Shown here: positions 1 through 5,112 of the stretch, in pieces
How the letters are laid out: every line of letters starts with the position of its first letter
Position numbering within the stretch: the first letter of the stretch is position 1
Assembly: GCA_018609925.1 (NCBI GenBank)
Contig: JAHEOG010000210.1
Coordinates: forward strand, 1 to 5,112
From: Gammaproteobacteria bacterium
GTDB lineage: Bacteria; Pseudomonadota; Gammaproteobacteria; Thiohalorhabdales; Thiohalorhabdaceae
DNA: 5,112 bases
Direction of reading: 5' to 3'
Translations under genes and position numbers: made by a program
The notes under the pieces: generated by a model
What the model was told of the DNA's origin: nothing
The model's input: only the letters and a program-made list of their open reading frames with translations
Database searches by the model: none

Positions 1-138
1 AGCCGGGAGGCCGCGGCCGCGGTAGCGGAGGCCGCCAGCGAGATCCCGGATGAGGGCTTGCGGTCGGCGCTGGAGGACCTAGCCCGCCACCTGGCTGGCT
101 CCCCGGAAGAGCCGGGGAAGGGCGGGAAAGGCTGCTAG
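1..138 (+). CDS. C-terminal fragment of a DciA-like (DUF721) protein, partial
   Basis: Frame 1 is open from the window edge to a TAG at 136-138 and encodes the last 45 residues of a plus-strand protein. The fragment is an alanine-rich helix followed by a second helix (EGLRSALEDLARHLAG) and a short Gly/Lys/Pro tail ending in Cys. The pattern 'several Ala, then D-x-x-L-x-x-A-L-x-x-L-A-R-H' resembles what I recall of the C-terminus of DUF721 proteins, which include the DnaB helicase loader/operator DciA. A DUF721 gene commonly neighbours lpxC in gammaproteobacteria, which supports the call. The conserved N-terminal domain lies outside the window, so the family assignment is inference. The gene converges on the lpxC operon, and its stop overlaps that of the facing gene by the palindrome CTAG. 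Confidence 0.55.
   Translation, partial: SREAAAAVAEAASEIPDEGLRSALEDLARHLAGSPEEPGKGGKGC
100..118. terminator. Perfect 7-bp stem-loop near the convergent gene ends
   Basis: TCCCCGG at 100-106 and CCGGGGA at 112-118 are exact inverted repeats separated by a 5-base loop. The hairpin lies inside the last codons of the plus-strand gene. It begins 16 bases past the stop codon of the minus-strand membrane-protein gene, a suitable place to end the lpxC transcript. Neither side has a run of T after the stem, so it is not a canonical intrinsic terminator. It could still act as an RNA 3'-end stabiliser or pause site, or be a chance product of high GC content. Confidence 0.28.
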
Positions 139-326
139 AAGCCTGCGATCCCCATTAGCCGGCCTCCGAAGCGCATGCCCAGCACCACCAGAACCAGCAG
201 CAGGACCACCAAGAAGACCCGTCCCGCCCAGCGTAGATAGGCGCGCTGCCCGGTAAGGATCGCCATCATCAGGCAGGTCAGGAGGGCAAGGCCGCCCAGG
301 ACGAGGGCCGCACGCAGGAGGAACAT
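135..326 (-). CDS. Small two-helix membrane protein downstream of lpxC
   Basis: This 63-residue protein is mostly two hydrophobic segments, at about residues 4-25 and 36-51. They are joined by a short basic loop with the pattern T-G-Q-R-A-Y-L-R-W-A-G-R. The positive charge in that loop suggests it faces the cytoplasm with both ends outside, which is inference. I recall similar small proteobacterial proteins with a TG-x-R-x-YLR-x-A loop but know of no assigned function. The ATG at 324-326 begins 24 bases after the lpxC stop on the same strand. A weak GGGA lies about 8 bases upstream as a possible ribosome binding site, so the gene probably shares the lpxC transcript. The hydrophobic pattern and tight packing between two genes argue for a real gene. 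Its TAG (135-137) interlocks with the stop of the facing gene. Confidence 0.72.
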   Translation of the reverse strand: MFLLRAALVLGGLALLTCLMMAILTGQRAYLRWAGRVFLVVLLLVLVVLGMRFGGRLMGIAGF

Positions 327-350
327 GGCGGCGGTCCCGGTAGATCAGCG

Positions 351-1259
351 TCAGTGGGAGGGGATGGGGTCGCGGTACGTGCCGGCCTGGAGCACTTCCG
401 GGTCCCGTTCCACGTAATCCCAGGCCTCGGCATCCGCGAGAAGCGCCCGCAAGAGGCGGTTGTTAAGTGCGTGGCCCGATTTGTAGCCGCGGAAGCAGCC
501 CAGAACGGGATGCCCGAGGAGGTAGAGATCTCCGATGGAGTCCAGCACCTTGTGCCGAACGAACTCGTCGCGGTAGCGCAGCCCCTCGTCATTGAGCACG
601 CGGTGGTCGTCCACCACTACGGCGTTGTCCAGGTTGCCCCCAAGGGCAACGCCTTGCTCCTGGAGCCACTCCACGTCGCGGTAGAACCCGAAGGTGCGGG
701 CGCGGCTCACCTCCCGGGTAAAGGCGGTTTCGGAGAAATCCATGGTGACTTCGCTATGGTCCCGCAGGAGGGGATGGTCGAAGTCGATGGTGAAATGGAT
801 GCGCAGGCTGCTCGCCGGCTCGAAGCTGGCCCAGCGATCCCCGTCCGCGGCCTCGATCCGCTTGCGGATGCGTATGAAGCGCTTGGGGGCCTCCTGCTCG
901 CAGATCCCGGCACACTGGAGGAGGAAGACGAAGGGGGCGGAGGAGCCGTCCATGATCGGCACCTCGGAGCCGTCAAGGTCCACCACGGCGTTGTCGATGC
1001 CGAGGCCGGCGAAGGCGGCCATAAGGTGCTCCACGGTGGCCACCCGGATGCCGTTGACCCCCAGCGTGGAGCACAGGGTGGTATCCACCACGTGCTCGAC
1101 CCGGGCCGGGATCTCGGGGCGACCAGCCAGATCGGTTCGGCGGAAGAGGATCCCGGCATTTTCCGGGGCCGGCTGCAGGGTGATGCCGACCTTCTCCCCC
1201 GAATGGAGGCCGATCCCGGTGCCCTGGATGGAGTTCCGCAGTGTCCGTTGTGGGACCAT
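351..1259 (-). CDS. lpxC: UDP-3-O-acyl-N-acetylglucosamine deacetylase
   Basis: LpxC is the cytoplasmic zinc deacetylase that carries out the committed step of lipid A synthesis, removing acetate from UDP-3-O-acyl-GlcNAc. The 302-residue product is close to the 305 of E. coli. It has the family opening (QRTLRNSIQGTGIGLHSGEKV-like, residues 4-24) and the TVEHL motif with Glu77 and zinc ligand His78. The lid-region DTTLCSTL and IMDGSSAPF are present. The second zinc motif, DEFVRHKVLDSIGD, supplies His236 and Asp240, and YKSGHALNN carries the catalytic His263. All expected active-site residues are intact. The ATG at 1257-1259 was chosen because it aligns with the family N-terminus and has GAGGG 3 bases upstream. 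The frame stays open for 41 more codons upstream, but that part resembles no LpxC. The C-terminus ends in polar YRDPIPSH, unlike the hydrophobic FtsH-recognised tail of E. coli. Confidence 0.97.
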   Translation of the reverse strand: MVPQRTLRNSIQGTGIGLHSGEKVGITLQPAPENAGILFRRTDLAGRPEIPARVEHVVDTTLCSTLGVNGIRVATVEHLMAAFAGLGIDNAVVDLDGSEVPIMDGSSAPFVFLLQCAGICEQEAPKRFIRIRKRIEAADGDRWASFEPASSLRIHFTIDFDHPLLRDHSEVTMDFSETAFTREVSRARTFGFYRDVEWLQEQGVALGGNLDNAVVVDDHRVLNDEGLRYRDEFVRHKVLDSIGDLYLLGHPVLGCFRGYKSGHALNNRLLRALLADAEAWDYVERDPEVLQAGTYRDPIPSH

Positions 1260-1442
1260 GAGCCCTCGCGGTAATTGGTTCGGCCCCGGTTCGCCGCCGC
1301 TCCGGGCGACCTTGGGCTCGGCTCGGGCCCGGGCGCCCGTTCCGACGGTCCGGAAACGCCCTGTCCGGCTTGGGTCTGTCAATTCAACCCCGCTTCAGGC
1401 TAAACCAGCAGGCCCCCCCGGGCAAGGCCGTGGGGACAATTC
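1260..1442 (-). promoter_or_regulatory. ftsZ-lpxC intergenic leader, possible weak promoter
   Basis: This 183-base gap is by far the largest in the cluster. On the minus strand it contains a consensus-like TTGACA at 1377-1382, but no convincing -10 hexamer lies 16-18 bases downstream. A second weak pairing is TTGCCC, 17 bases, then TAGCCT. The stretch at 1314-1338 is a dense patch of G/C palindromes (GGGCCC, GGGCGCCC) that could fold in RNA. I see no stem followed by a T-run after ftsZ, so readthrough into lpxC remains likely. GAGGG at 1263-1267 is the probable lpxC ribosome binding site, with an unusually short spacing to the ATG. Separate lpxC transcription from this gap is possible but not shown. 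Confidence 0.25.
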
Positions 1443-2573
1443 TCAGTCGGCTTGCCGCCGCAGGAAGGCCGGGATATCCAGGTCGTCCTCGTCCACCCCC
1501 TGCTCCTGGGCCTCCCGCTGGCGCCGAAGGTAGGTGGGGGTATCCAGGGACCCGCTCTCCTCCTTCTTGGGCCGCGGTGGCGCCTTGGCGTCGGGACGCG
1601 CCTTGCGTTGAGAGTCCTTGCCCAACCCCGTCGCCACCACGGTAACCCGCAGCTCGTCGGCCAGCTCGGGATCGAGCACGGTGCCCATGACCACGTTGGC
1701 GTCCTCGGAGGCGAACTCGCGCATGACGTTGCCCACCGACTCGAACTCGCTGATGGCCATGTCCATGCCGGCGGTCACGTTCACCAGCACGCCCTTGGCA
1801 CCGGAGAGGTCCATGTCCTCCAGGAGGGGGCTTGAGATGGCGTGGTTGGCCGCTTCCTCCGCCCGGTCCTCACCTGTGGCGCCGGCCGATCCCATCACCG
1901 CCATGCCCATCTCGGACATGACCGTTCGGACATCGGCGAAGTCCACGTTGATCAGCCCGGGACGGGTGATCAGCTCGGAGATCCCCTGGACCGCCCCGAG
2001 GAGAACGTCGTCGGCGCGCTTGAAGGCATCGAGCAGGCTGGCCTTGCGCCCCATCACCTGAAGCAACTTCTCGTTGGGGATGGTGATCACCGAGTCCACA
2101 TGCTTGGAAAGGGCCTCGATCCCGGCCTCCGCCTGCTGCTGGCGCTTCTTGCCCTCGAACTCGAAAGGCTTGGTGACCACGGCCACTGTCAGGATGCCCT
2201 GCTCCTTGGCCTCCTGGGCGAAGATGGCCGCCGCGCCGGTGCCGGTGCCACCGCCCATGCCGGCGGTGACGAACACCATATCGGCCCCGGCCTGAACCTC
2301 CCGGATGCGCTCGCGGTCCTCCTCGGCGGCCTGCTGCCCGACATCCGGGCAGGCTCCGGCACCGAGGCCCTTGGTGATGTTGGCCCCGAGCTGGATCCGG
2401 TTCTCGATGTTGACCCGTCGCAGGGCCTGGGCGTCGGTGTTGGCGACGACGAACTCCACCCCATCGAGGTTGGAGGCCACCATATTGGCGATGGCATTGC
2501 CACCGCCGCCTCCCACCCCGATCACCTTGATGGTGGCGTTGTCCTGACCTGTTGTGTCTGCCAGTTCGAACAT
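1443..2573 (-). CDS. ftsZ: Cell division protein FtsZ, tubulin-like GTPase
   Basis: FtsZ polymerises with GTP at midcell to form the Z ring. The 376-residue product (383 in E. coli) begins MFELADTTGQ and shows every core element. VIGVGGGGGNA is at 17-27, the NTDAQALR segment at 45-52, and the tubulin signature GGGTGTG at 107-113. KPFEFEGKKR is at 135-144, and the catalytic T7 loop NVDFAD is at 209-214 (Asn209, Asp211, Asp214). A roughly 48-residue charged linker leads to the conserved tail LDIPAFLRRQAD, which in relatives binds FtsA, ZipA and MinC. A similar motif, LDTPTYLRRQ, sits at 343-352 in the linker. Residue 75, Asn in E. coli (GAGANPEVG), is Cys here. The ATG at 2571-2573 was chosen over an open upstream extension because of the family N-terminus and a strong AAGGAGG 5 bases upstream. 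Confidence 0.98.
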   Translation of the reverse strand: MFELADTTGQDNATIKVIGVGGGGGNAIANMVASNLDGVEFVVANTDAQALRRVNIENRIQLGANITKGLGAGACPDVGQQAAEEDRERIREVQAGADMVFVTAGMGGGTGTGAAAIFAQEAKEQGILTVAVVTKPFEFEGKKRQQQAEAGIEALSKHVDSVITIPNEKLLQVMGRKASLLDAFKRADDVLLGAVQGISELITRPGLINVDFADVRTVMSEMGMAVMGSAGATGEDRAEEAANHAISSPLLEDMDLSGAKGVLVNVTAGMDMAISEFESVGNVMREFASEDANVVMGTVLDPELADELRVTVVATGLGKDSQRKARPDAKAPPRPKKEESGSLDTPTYLRRQREAQEQGVDEDDLDIPAFLRRQAD

Positions 2574-2575
2574 GG

Positions 2576-2585
2576 CCTCCTCCTT
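2576..2585 (-). promoter_or_regulatory. Strong ftsZ ribosome binding site
   Basis: On the minus strand the bases read AAGGAGGAGG, giving a seven-base AAGGAGG match to the anti-Shine-Dalgarno sequence 5 bases before the ftsZ ATG. It is clearly the best such site in the window and lies in the short ftsA-ftsZ gap. It fixes the ftsZ start and fits the need for far more FtsZ than FtsA or FtsQ from one transcript. Confidence 0.85.
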
Positions 2586-2602
2586 GGCCGCCTGCGTGCC
2601 TG

Positions 2603-3838
2603 CTAGAAATTCTCGCGGAACCAGGCCCGCATGCGTTTCACGAGCGTTTTCCATCCCTGGCCCGTCCATTCCCGAACCCCGGGATCCTGGCCGTGGCGGA
2701 GCCCGTACAGGACCAACCCCACCCCGGTGGCGTACATGGGGTTGCGCACCACGTCATTGAGGCCGCCGATCCCCTGGGGTAGTCCATCGCGGACCGGGGC
2801 GTGGAACGTCTCCTCCGCCAGCGCGATCATCCCTTCCATCTGGCTGGAGCCCCCGGTAAGGACAATGCCTGAGGCGACCACCTCCTCCAGACCGGAGCGC
2901 CGCAGCTCCTCCTGCACCAGCCCGAACAGCTCCTCCACCCGCGGCTGGATGATCTCGGTGAGGGTCTGGCGCGCCAGCTTGCGGGGCTCCCGGCCACCCA
3001 CCGAGGGCACATCGATCTCCTCGTCCTCCTGGGCCAGGTCGGTAAGGGCGCAACCGTAGCTCTGCTTGATCTCCTCCGCTGCCCAGGTGGGGGTGCGCAA
3101 CGCGAAGGCGATATCATTGGTGATCTGATCGCCGCCCACTGGAAGCACGGCGGTGTGGCGCAGGCTGCCCTGGGTGTAGACGGCGATGTCCGAGGTGCCG
3201 CCCCCGATATCCACCATGGCCACCCCCAGCTCGCGCTCGTCCTCGGAGAGCACGGCCTCGCTGGAGGCCACCTGCTCCAGAACCACGTCGTTGACCTCCA
3301 GCTCGCACCGGCGCACGCACTTGATGATGTTCTGCACCGCCGAGACGGCCCCGGTGATGACGTGGATCTTGGCCTCCAGCCGCACCCCCGACATGCCGAT
3401 GGGCTCGCGAACCCCTTCCTGGTTGTCGATGATGAACTCCTGGGGCAGGACGTGGAGCACCTTCTGGTCCGTGGGCAGGGCGAAGGCCTTGCCGTTGTCG
3501 ATAACGCGCTGGACGTCGGCGGCATCCACCTCCTGGTTCTTGATGGCCACCACCCCCTGGGAGTTGTGGCCACGGATATGGCTGCCGGCGATCCCCGCGT
3601 AGACGGCGTCGATGGAGCAGCCCGCCATGAGCTCGGCCTCCTCCACGGCGGCGCGGATGGAGGCCACGGTGGATTCGATATTGACCACCACACCCTTGCG
3701 GAGCCCGCGGCTGGGATGGCGCCCGATGCCGATGATCTCCACCTCGCCGTCCGGCGTCCGGCTCCCCACCACGGCACAGACCTTGGAGGTCCCGATATCC
3801 AGTCCGACGATCAGGTTGTTATCCGCGTGCCTGGTCAT
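2603..3838 (-). CDS. ftsA: Cell division protein FtsA, actin-like membrane tether
   Basis: FtsA is an actin-family ATPase that anchors FtsZ filaments to the inner membrane and helps recruit later division proteins. The 411-residue product (420 in E. coli) opens with the phosphate-1 loop GLDIGTSKV at 12-20. The family-specific 1C (SHS2-type) domain spans about residues 80-160. Phosphate-2 follows as VDIGGGTSDIAV near 209-220, and the adenosine motif as GIVLTGGSSQMEGM near 324-337. The C-terminus ends in an amphipathic, Arg/Lys and Trp/Phe-rich helix (GWKTLVKRMRAWFRENF), the expected membrane-targeting sequence. The ATG at 3836-3838 is preferred, giving MTRHADNNLIVGLD, with AAGG 6 bases upstream. 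An in-frame GTG two codons earlier (3842-3844) is a real alternative, with GAGGG 7 bases upstream. The stop lies 29 bases before ftsZ, so the two genes are almost certainly co-transcribed. Confidence 0.97.
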   Translation of the reverse strand: MTRHADNNLIVGLDIGTSKVCAVVGSRTPDGEVEIIGIGRHPSRGLRKGVVVNIESTVASIRAAVEEAELMAGCSIDAVYAGIAGSHIRGHNSQGVVAIKNQEVDAADVQRVIDNGKAFALPTDQKVLHVLPQEFIIDNQEGVREPIGMSGVRLEAKIHVITGAVSAVQNIIKCVRRCELEVNDVVLEQVASSEAVLSEDERELGVAMVDIGGGTSDIAVYTQGSLRHTAVLPVGGDQITNDIAFALRTPTWAAEEIKQSYGCALTDLAQEDEEIDVPSVGGREPRKLARQTLTEIIQPRVEELFGLVQEELRRSGLEEVVASGIVLTGGSSQMEGMIALAEETFHAPVRDGLPQGIGGLNDVVRNPMYATGVGLVLYGLRHGQDPGVREWTGQGWKTLVKRMRAWFRENF

Positions 3839-3840
3839 AT

Positions 3841-3856
3841 CCACCCTTACACCCTC
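3841..3856 (-). promoter_or_regulatory. ftsA ribosome binding region serving two possible starts
   Basis: On the minus strand the ftsQ-ftsA gap contains GAGGG (3852-3856) and AAGGGTGG (3841-3848). The first is spaced 7 bases from a GTG at 3842-3844. The AAGG of the second is spaced 6 bases from the ATG at 3836-3838. The two starts are in frame and two codons apart, so the protein differs by only two residues. Confidence 0.5.
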
Positions 3857-3878
3857 ATTTCGGGGCCATGTTCCGGGC

Positions 3879-4667
3879 TTACCGCCGCGTAGTGGGTGGC
3901 GGTCCGCCCGCTTCCATCGGCCGTGCGCCCTCGCCTTCCTGACCCGAGTCCGCCGCCAGGGCCACGGCCATACCGGCCGGATGGCGCAGGTCGATCCGCT
4001 CCACTCGGCGCTCCAATAGGTCCCACCCCGACTGGACCTGCAACAGCCGTTCGAGGCGCTGGCTCCAGTGGTCCGTACCGAAGCGGACGCGGACTCGCTC
4101 GTTCACCTGCGCGCTCCAGCTCCCCCGCTGACCCACCGCTACCCGGGTCGGGTCCAGATCGGCCCCCAGGCGCCGGTCCAGCTCCTCCAAGCGTCGGTGC
4201 AGCTCCGCCAGGCGCTCCCGCGGCCCCACCAAAGCCGGCAGCTCCTCTTCCTCCGGGCGGAGCTGAGGGCGGAAGACCGCTCCGCGCTCGTTCACCAGAC
4301 GCCACTGACGTTCGCTGCCCGGGCGCCACCGCGCCCTGGCACGGTGGCGCTCGACCCGGATGCGCACGGCATCCAAACCGCTGCGCCGAAGCCATGCTTG
4401 CCGGATACGGGCGCGTTCCACTGCGGCCCGGCGCAGGGCATCCAGGTCCACCGTCAACAGGCCTCCTTCGATCCGGCTCGCCAGCCAGCGCCCCAGCTCC
4501 CGCGCCCGATCCGGGTCGAGGTCGCCCGTCACCTCGACCCGCTCCACGGGCACTTGACGGTCCAACCAGTTCCAGGCCATGGGCCCCTGGGTGGCCAGCC
4601 ACCCGGCCAGACCCACCGCGACCAGCCCCCCGACCCAGTGGGCGGCCGAGTCCCGGACCCTAGCCAT
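3879..4667 (-). CDS. ftsQ: Cell division protein FtsQ
   Basis: FtsQ is a bitopic inner-membrane protein that binds FtsB/FtsL and links early and late divisome proteins. The 262-residue product (276 in E. coli) has a short basic cytoplasmic start (MARVRDSAAH) and one membrane span at about residues 11-27. A POTRA domain at about 40-110 begins VERVEVTGDLD, contains GGLLTVDLDALRRA, and ends in RVERHRARARW. A beta domain runs from about 115 to 238 with LVNERGAVF and the terminal IDLRHPAGMAV strand. The tail is Gly/Pro-rich. The usual P-W and W-P-D landmarks of the POTRA domain are replaced (RARIRQAWLRRSGLD), and the protein is very rich in arginine. The ATG at 4665-4667 overlaps the end of ddlB by 8 bases, implying translational coupling. 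A longer reading to 4709 only adds residues from inside ddlB. A competing open frame at 3847-4602 is compositional. Confidence 0.93.
   Translation of the reverse strand: MARVRDSAAHWVGGLVAVGLAGWLATQGPMAWNWLDRQVPVERVEVTGDLDPDRARELGRWLASRIEGGLLTVDLDALRRAAVERARIRQAWLRRSGLDAVRIRVERHRARARWRPGSERQWRLVNERGAVFRPQLRPEEEELPALVGPRERLAELHRRLEELDRRLGADLDPTRVAVGQRGSWSAQVNERVRVRFGTDHWSQRLERLLQVQSGWDLLERRVERIDLRHPAGMAVALAADSGQEGEGARPMEAGGPPPTTRR
4660..4667 (-). other. ddlB-ftsQ stop/start overlap
   Basis: The minus-strand bases ATGGCTAG contain both the ftsQ ATG and, in another frame, the ddlB TAG. Only a weak GGGGCGG lies upstream of the ftsQ start. Ribosomes finishing ddlB probably start ftsQ directly, which would keep FtsQ synthesis low and tied to DdlB. 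Confidence 0.7.
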
Positions 4668-5112
4668 GACCGGTGGCCGCCCCGGCAAGGATCCGCTCCA
4701 CCAGATCATCGAAGCCCAGCCCGGCGTGGCCCGCCGCCTTGGGGACCAGGCTGTGCTCCGTCATCCCGGGGATGGTGTTGACCTCGATCACCTGCACCCC
4801 CGATTCGCCAACGATCAGATCCACCCGGCCCCAGGACCGGCAGCCCAGGGCCCGGAACGCCGCCAGGGCCACGGATTGGCAGTGGGCCTCCACCTCCTCT
4901 CCTAAGCCGGTGGGATGGAGGTACTCGGTGCCGGCGCCGGCGTCGTACTTGGCCGCGTAATCGTAGAAATCCCGCCGGGTCTCGAGCCGCAGCACCGGCA
5001 GGGGGGCCTCGTCGAGGACGGCCACCGTGACCTCGATCCCATCCATCCAGGCCTCGGCCAGGACCTGGGCGTCGTATTCGGCGGCGGCCGCGCGCGCCGG
5101 CTCCAGGGCATC
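4660..5112 (-). CDS. ddlB: D-alanine--D-alanine ligase, C-terminal half (partial)
   Basis: Ddl is a cytoplasmic ATP-grasp enzyme that joins two D-alanines for the peptidoglycan stem peptide. The window edge cuts the gene, leaving the last 150 residues of about 300. Visible are the central ATP-grasp region (VLAEAWMDGIEVTVAVL) and the omega-loop FYDYAAKYDAG with the Lys-Tyr pair. GRVDL supplies a metal-binding Asp, and IEVNTIPGMTEHSLVPKAA carries the metal ligands Glu and Asn and the substrate-binding Ser-Leu. The Lys-Tyr omega loop is typical of D-Ala-D-Ala ligases, so a D-Ala-D-Lac (Van-type) activity is unlikely. The frame is open to base 5112; the internal ATG at 5044-5046 is not the start. 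The TAG (4660-4662) lies inside the first codons of ftsQ. The name ddlB rather than ddl follows from the position beside ftsQ. Confidence 0.95.
   Translation of the reverse strand, partial: DALEPARAAAAEYDAQVLAEAWMDGIEVTVAVLDEAPLPVLRLETRRDFYDYAAKYDAGAGTEYLHPTGLGEEVEAHCQSVALAAFRALGCRSWGRVDLIVGESGVQVIEVNTIPGMTEHSLVPKAAGHAGLGFDDLVERILAGAATGHG

Noticed and set aside
354..1274. A 306-codon plus-strand frame opposite lpxC
   Set aside because: It is antisense to a gene with all catalytic motifs, has no recognisable fold and no ribosome binding site of note; typical mirror frame in GC-rich DNA.
1260..1382. A 41-residue N-terminal extension of LpxC
   Set aside because: The added residues are Arg/Gly/Pro-rich with no LpxC similarity, and the family N-terminus starts at the ATG at 1257-1259.
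1400..1442. An intrinsic terminator directly after ftsZ
   Set aside because: Only short GGCC/GCCC pairings are possible and no T-run follows.
1842..2606. A 254-codon plus-strand frame opposite ftsZ
   Set aside because: It is antisense to ftsZ, with composition set by the complementary strand and no family resemblance.
2574..2669. A 32-residue N-terminal extension of FtsZ
   Set aside because: It would run into ftsA and across the strong AAGGAGG site; the family N-terminus MFEL starts at 2573.
3155..3892. A 245-codon plus-strand frame opposite ftsA
   Set aside because: It is rich in Asp, His, Gly and Leu from antisense codons of a conserved gene; no domain is visible.
3847..4602. A 251-codon open frame on the minus strand overlapping ftsQ
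   Set aside because: Its translation is a low-complexity Gly/Ala/Pro/Arg string with no domain, while the frame ending at 3879 gives a clear FtsQ. It is a by-product of high GC content.
3896..4663. A 255-codon plus-strand frame opposite ftsQ
   Set aside because: It is an almost pure Pro/Ala/Gly/Arg/Ser composition, the expected reverse image of an Arg-rich gene.
1..5112. A hidden mobile, defence, CRISPR or RNA-gene element
   Set aside because: Nearly every base belongs to conserved housekeeping genes. I found no repeat arrays, tRNA-like cloverleaf, terminal inverted repeats or composition break.

Overview
The window is a high-GC stretch (roughly two thirds G+C by eye) holding the distal end of a division and cell wall (dcw) cluster. 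Reading right to left on the minus strand the order is ddlB (3' half only), ftsQ, ftsA, ftsZ, lpxC and a small two-helix membrane protein. At the extreme left, on the plus strand, is the 3' end of a convergent gene that looks like a DUF721/DciA-type protein. The run ddlB-ftsQ-ftsA-ftsZ-lpxC, an LpxC (so a lipid A outer membrane), and an FtsZ tail almost identical to the gammaproteobacterial one point to a high-GC gammaproteobacterium. A Chromatiales or Ectothiorhodospiraceae-like lineage is my guess, not something the sequence proves.

Layout: 1-138 (+) is the DciA-like C-terminus. 135-326 (-) is the small membrane protein, whose stop interlocks with the DciA stop in a CTAG palindrome. 351-1259 (-) is lpxC. 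1260-1442 is the only real intergenic gap (183 bp). 1443-2573 (-) is ftsZ, 2603-3838 (-) ftsA, 3879-4667 (-) ftsQ, and 4660-5112 (-) ddlB, cut by the window edge. The ddlB-ftsQ junction overlaps by 8 bases. The ftsQ-ftsA and ftsA-ftsZ gaps are 40 and 29 bases and hold the ribosome binding sites. Several long alternative frames exist, but they are by-products of the high GC content.

The genes work together in envelope growth and division. DdlB makes D-Ala-D-Ala for peptidoglycan precursors. FtsZ forms the cytokinetic ring, FtsA tethers it to the membrane, and FtsQ links the cytoplasmic machinery to the periplasmic FtsB/FtsL and FtsW/FtsI complex. LpxC commits UDP-acyl-GlcNAc to lipid A.

I see no mobile element, CRISPR array, RNA gene or undescribed system; this is ordinary core genome. 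The points worth a second look are modest: a repeated tail motif in FtsZ, substitutions at the expected FtsB-contact positions of FtsQ, an LpxC tail lacking the E. coli-type FtsH degron, the small membrane protein at the end of the lpxC operon, and the interlocked stop codons beside a hairpin.
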